Source: an uncultured Hungatella sp. (GTDB lineage: Bacteria; Bacillota; Clostridia; Lachnospirales; Lachnospiraceae). Taken from it: 7,942 nt of DNA. The position numbers were made by a program, and so were the translations under genes. The notes under the pieces were generated by a model. That model saw only the letters and a list, made by a program, of their open reading frames with translations. It searched no databases and had not been told where the DNA came from. Below are positions 6,102-7,942 of the stretch, piece by piece (the first letter of the stretch is position 1; every line of letters begins with the position of its first letter). The stretch spans positions 1-7,942 of the forward strand of contig CAUEKH010000106.1 of assembly GCA_959018155.1 (NCBI GenBank), written 5' to 3'.

Positions 6102-6102
6102 G

Positions 6103-6462
6103 ATGGTTGTATTAAAACTGGTATTTTATCTTGGAGTATTAATCCTGGTTCTGATCCTGGCCTGGTATACCACCAGGATGCTGGGAAATGGAGTAAAAGG
6201 CAGGCAGCAGTCCGGCAGCATGAAAATTCTCGACCGCCTGATGGTGGGAAGGGACACGTATCTTCTCGTTGTCTCGGTGGGGGAGAAGATTTTACTGATG
6301 GGGGTATCGCCGGCCGGGATTGTCCGGCTGGATGAACTGGAGACGTACGACGCGATGAATCCGGCGGAGATACCGCCGGATTTTACTTCCGTCCTGGCAA
6401 AGCAGGTGAAGAACCATTTTGGCGGGGAAAACAAAATGAGAAACAGGGGAGATAAAGGATGA
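6103..6462 (+). CDS. fliO: Flagellar biosynthesis protein FliO (FliZ-like)
   Basis: FliO is a small membrane protein that helps FliP assemble in the export gate. From ATG 6103 it has 119 residues. One membrane segment spans about residues 3-22 (LKLVFYLGVLILVLILAWY). A cytoplasmic domain follows with MKILDRLMVGRDTYLLVVSVGEKILLMGVS (40-69), the family pattern of IKVLDRL.LG....L.LV.VG...LLLGV. A Pro/Glu-rich tail ends the protein. There is no N-terminal signal peptide or extracytoplasmic stretch as in B. subtilis FliZ; it resembles the shorter FliO. GAGGG at 6092-6096 is 6 bases before ATG, and the gene starts one base after the fliY stop. An upstream in-frame ATG at 6052 lies within fliY and has no ribosome site. 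Its last codons overlap fliP by ATGA. Two strong hairpins lie within it. Confidence 0.85.
   Translation: MVVLKLVFYLGVLILVLILAWYTTRMLGNGVKGRQQSGSMKILDRLMVGRDTYLLVVSVGEKILLMGVSPAGIVRLDELETYDAMNPAEIPPDFTSVLAKQVKNHFGGENKMRNRGDKG
6310..6331 (+). promoter_or_regulatory. Possible RNA hairpin inside fliO (first of two)
   Basis: CCGGCCGG at 6310-6317 can pair with CCGGCTGG at 6324-6331: 8 pairs with one G-U and a 6-base loop. It lies in coding sequence (codons for SPAGIVRL). A role is speculative. Confidence 0.3.
6358..6384 (+). promoter_or_regulatory. Perfect 10-bp hairpin with short T run inside fliO (terminator-like)
   Basis: AATCCGGCGG (6358-6367) and CCGCCGGATT (6373-6382) are exact reverse complements around a 5-base loop, and T's run from 6381 to 6384. 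The shape resembles an intrinsic terminator with a short U tract, about 75 bases before fliP. It encodes NPAEIPPDF, so coding constraint (GC-rich Pro/Ala/Gly codons) could also produce it. It may reduce or process the message before fliP, or be chance. Confidence 0.35.
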
Positions 6463-7235
6463 GAGCGAAGTACAAAGGAGCCGCGCTTTTCACAGCCGCG
6501 GCCGCATTTTTCGGAGTGTCCGCAGCAGGCGTACAGACGGCCTGGGCCGCGGATGTCTCGCTGACGCTGGAGGGAACTTCGGGCAGCGGGAAGCCCATGG
6601 ATATGCTGGACATCATGTTCCTGTTTCTTTTTCTGGCAGTGGTTCCGTCACTGCTAATTATGATGACGAGTTTTACGAGAATCGTAATCGTTCTCTCTTT
6701 TCTGCGAAATGCGCTGGGAACGCAGCAGTCGCCGCCGAACCAGGTGCTGGTGGGGCTGGCTCTCTTCCTGACCCTGTTTATCATGAGCCCGGTATTTTCG
6801 AAAGTGAATACCCAGGCGTATGAACCGTACAAGGCGGGGACCATAACCCGGGAGGAAGCATTTGAGCGGGCGCAGGAACCGATGAAGGAATTTATGCTGA
6901 AACAGACGGAGAAGAAGAGCCTTGATTTATTTCTCTCTATCTCGAAATCGGAACTGCCTGATGTCTCGGACGGGCCGGAAGGCTATATGAAGCTGGGACT
7001 GACCGTGATTGTGCCGTCATTTATTCTGAGTGAACTCAATAAGGCATTTACCATGGGATTTCTGATTTATATTCCATTTCTGATTATTGACCTGGTGGTG
7101 TCGAGTACGCTGATGTCCATGGGTATGGTGATGCTGCCGCCGACGATGATTGCACTTCCGTTTAAGATCATGATGTTTGTACTTGTGGATGGCTGGGAAC
7201 TGGTGATTAAGACTCTGGTTTCCGGTTTCCGGTAA
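6459..7235 (+). CDS. fliP: Flagellar type III export gate protein FliP
   Basis: FliP forms the pentameric core of the FliP5-FliQ4-FliR1 export channel in the membrane. The product has 258 residues, a normal length. Residues 1-31 look like a cleavable signal peptide (basic MRAKYK, Ala-rich core, AWAA before Asp32), as known for FliP. Membrane segments lie at about 48-72, 95-113, 182-213 and 230-250. Family signatures are clear: MMTSFTRIVIVLSFLRNALGTQQSPPNQVLVGLALFLT in the first membrane region and MGMVMLPP..IALPFKIMMFVLVDGW at 221-246. The ATG overlaps the fliO stop (ATGA); GGGGAG at 6446-6451 is well spaced (7 bases). fliQ starts 12 bases after its TAA. Intact and confident. Confidence 0.97.
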   Translation: MRAKYKGAALFTAAAAFFGVSAAGVQTAWAADVSLTLEGTSGSGKPMDMLDIMFLFLFLAVVPSLLIMMTSFTRIVIVLSFLRNALGTQQSPPNQVLVGLALFLTLFIMSPVFSKVNTQAYEPYKAGTITREEAFERAQEPMKEFMLKQTEKKSLDLFLSISKSELPDVSDGPEGYMKLGLTVIVPSFILSELNKAFTMGFLIYIPFLIIDLVVSSTLMSMGMVMLPPTMIALPFKIMMFVLVDGWELVIKTLVSGFR

Positions 7236-7247
7236 GGGGGTGGCCAG

Positions 7248-7511
7248 ATGACTGCGGAACAGGTGATGGAGATTATGAAAGAAGCCATGCTGGTGGCTTT
7301 TGAGATTGCGGGGCCGATGCTGATTATCAGCATCGTTGTCGGCCTGATTGTGGCAATTTTTCAGGCGGCTACCCAGATCCATGAGCAGACGCTTACCTTT
7401 GTGCCGAAGCTTATCGTGATTGCGCTGGTGCTTTTAGGACTTGGAACCTGGATGTTTAAGGTGATGGACGAGTTTGTAAATGAGTTGTTTGCTATCATGG
7501 CATCGCTTTAA
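7248..7511 (+). CDS. fliQ: Flagellar type III export gate protein FliQ
   Basis: FliQ is the small two-helix subunit that winds around the FliP-FliR core of the export gate. It has 87 residues, the family length. Helical hairpin: TM1 about 15-38 (GPMLIISIVVGLIVAIFQA) and TM2 about 51-75 (FVPKLIVIALVLLGLGTWM). Between them is the conserved QAATQIHEQTLTFVPK loop (39-54), diagnostic for FliQ. The product starts MTAEQVMEIMKEA, a usual family opening. A GGGGG run at 7236-7240 serves as ribosome binding site. It sits between fliP and fliR, the standard order. No irregularity seen. Confidence 0.96.
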   Translation: MTAEQVMEIMKEAMLVAFEIAGPMLIISIVVGLIVAIFQAATQIHEQTLTFVPKLIVIALVLLGLGTWMFKVMDEFVNELFAIMASL

Positions 7512-7526
7512 AATGGGGATTTACGT

Positions 7527-7942
7527 ATGATGGACAACCGTGTGTTGCAGTATTTTGATGTATTTCTGCTGGTGTTTGCCAGGATGGCCGCGCTGGTGTT
7601 TATTAATCCTGTGTTTTCCAGAAAAGGCGTGCCGTCGATGGTTAAGACCGGACTGGTGCTGGCGCTTAGTATTCTGATTCTGCCTGTGGCGGCTGAGGGG
7701 AGTGTGGCCGGCCCGGCAGCTGTAAATGTGCGAACTGTAATCGACGCCTACAACACGTTTGAAATGGTTGAGGCGCTGCTTCGGGAGGTGATTACGGGAC
7801 TCGTGATCGGGAGCGTGTTTCAACTTTTCTTTTACATGCTCTATGTGGCCGGGGATTTGCTGGACACGGTATTTGGCCTTGCCATGGGAAAGGTGATGGA
7901 TCCGGTGAACGGGATTCAGACCTCGATTCTGGGCCAGTTTGT
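7527..7942 (+). CDS. fliR: Flagellar type III export gate protein FliR, 3' end outside the window
   Basis: FliR closes the FliP-FliQ-FliR export gate assembly. The frame from ATG 7527 is open to the right edge: 138 full codons of a protein usually about 260 residues long. Visible features: FDVFLLVFARMAALVFINPVFSRKGVP (10-36), the family opening (first membrane helix and an R..P loop); a second helix at about 41-55; the helix ending YMLYVAGDLLDTVFGLAMGKVMDPVNG (103-129), matching the FliR pattern AGe..D...G......DP.. . GGGGA at 7515-7519 lies 7 bases before ATG 7527; a second ATG follows at once (7530, spacing 10), so the start is uncertain by one codon. No break is seen in the visible part. 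flhB and flhA commonly follow fliR but are outside the window. Confidence 0.93.
   Translation, partial: MMDNRVLQYFDVFLLVFARMAALVFINPVFSRKGVPSMVKTGLVLALSILILPVAAEGSVAGPAAVNVRTVIDAYNTFEMVEALLREVITGLVIGSVFQLFFYMLYVAGDLLDTVFGLAMGKVMDPVNGIQTSILGQF

Noticed and set aside
6052..6102. ATG 6052 as the fliO start
   Set aside because: It would overlap fliY by 50 bases and add a charged N-terminus ahead of the membrane segment; ATG 6103 has a good GAGGG site.

Overview
The window is a stretch of a flagellar biosynthesis gene cluster. Every gene is on the + strand and the genes are packed tightly, with start/stop overlaps or gaps of at most a few dozen bases. No stretch longer than about 50 bases lacks a gene, and I saw no convincing promoter or terminator between genes. 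The organism is most likely an anaerobic, spore-former-related Bacillota, in the Clostridia and probably Lachnospiraceae-like. The evidence is strong GGAGG-type Shine-Dalgarno sites, moderate GC, a FliY-type (CheC-like plus SpoA) switch protein in place of a short FliN, and a large multi-module FliD. This placement is inference from gene style, not a database match.

Layout, left to right: fliD (filament cap; its 5' end lies before the window), fliS (flagellin chaperone), flgB and flgC (proximal rod), motB (stator, peptidoglycan anchor), fliM (motor switch), fliY (motor switch), fliO, fliP, fliQ and the 5' part of fliR (flagellar type III export gate). The products cover filament capping, rod, stator, C-ring and export gate. 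Transcription as one polycistronic unit is the simplest reading.

Three things depart from the textbook arrangement. (1) fliM is interrupted by an in-frame TAG between its middle domain and its C-terminal SpoA domain. The frame stays open for 69 further codons to a TAA just before the fliY ribosome binding site. (2) The switch complex looks detached from CheY. FliM starts at GTG 4252, straight into its middle domain, without the N-terminal CheY-binding EIDALL-type motif. FliY also lacks such a motif, and both of its CheC-type catalytic Asn positions are replaced (by Glu14 and Phe111). (3) The usual block between flgC and motB (fliE, fliF, fliG, fliH, fliI, fliJ, hook genes, motA) is absent: flgC and motB are one base apart. 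The parts needed for a working motor must be encoded elsewhere or be lost.

Other points are a mosaic, repeat-built fliD with an abrupt base-composition change near position 1310, two strong hairpins inside fliO just upstream of fliP, and loss of the usual Asp in the GHTD motif of MotB. No mobile element, CRISPR array, tRNA or rRNA was seen.
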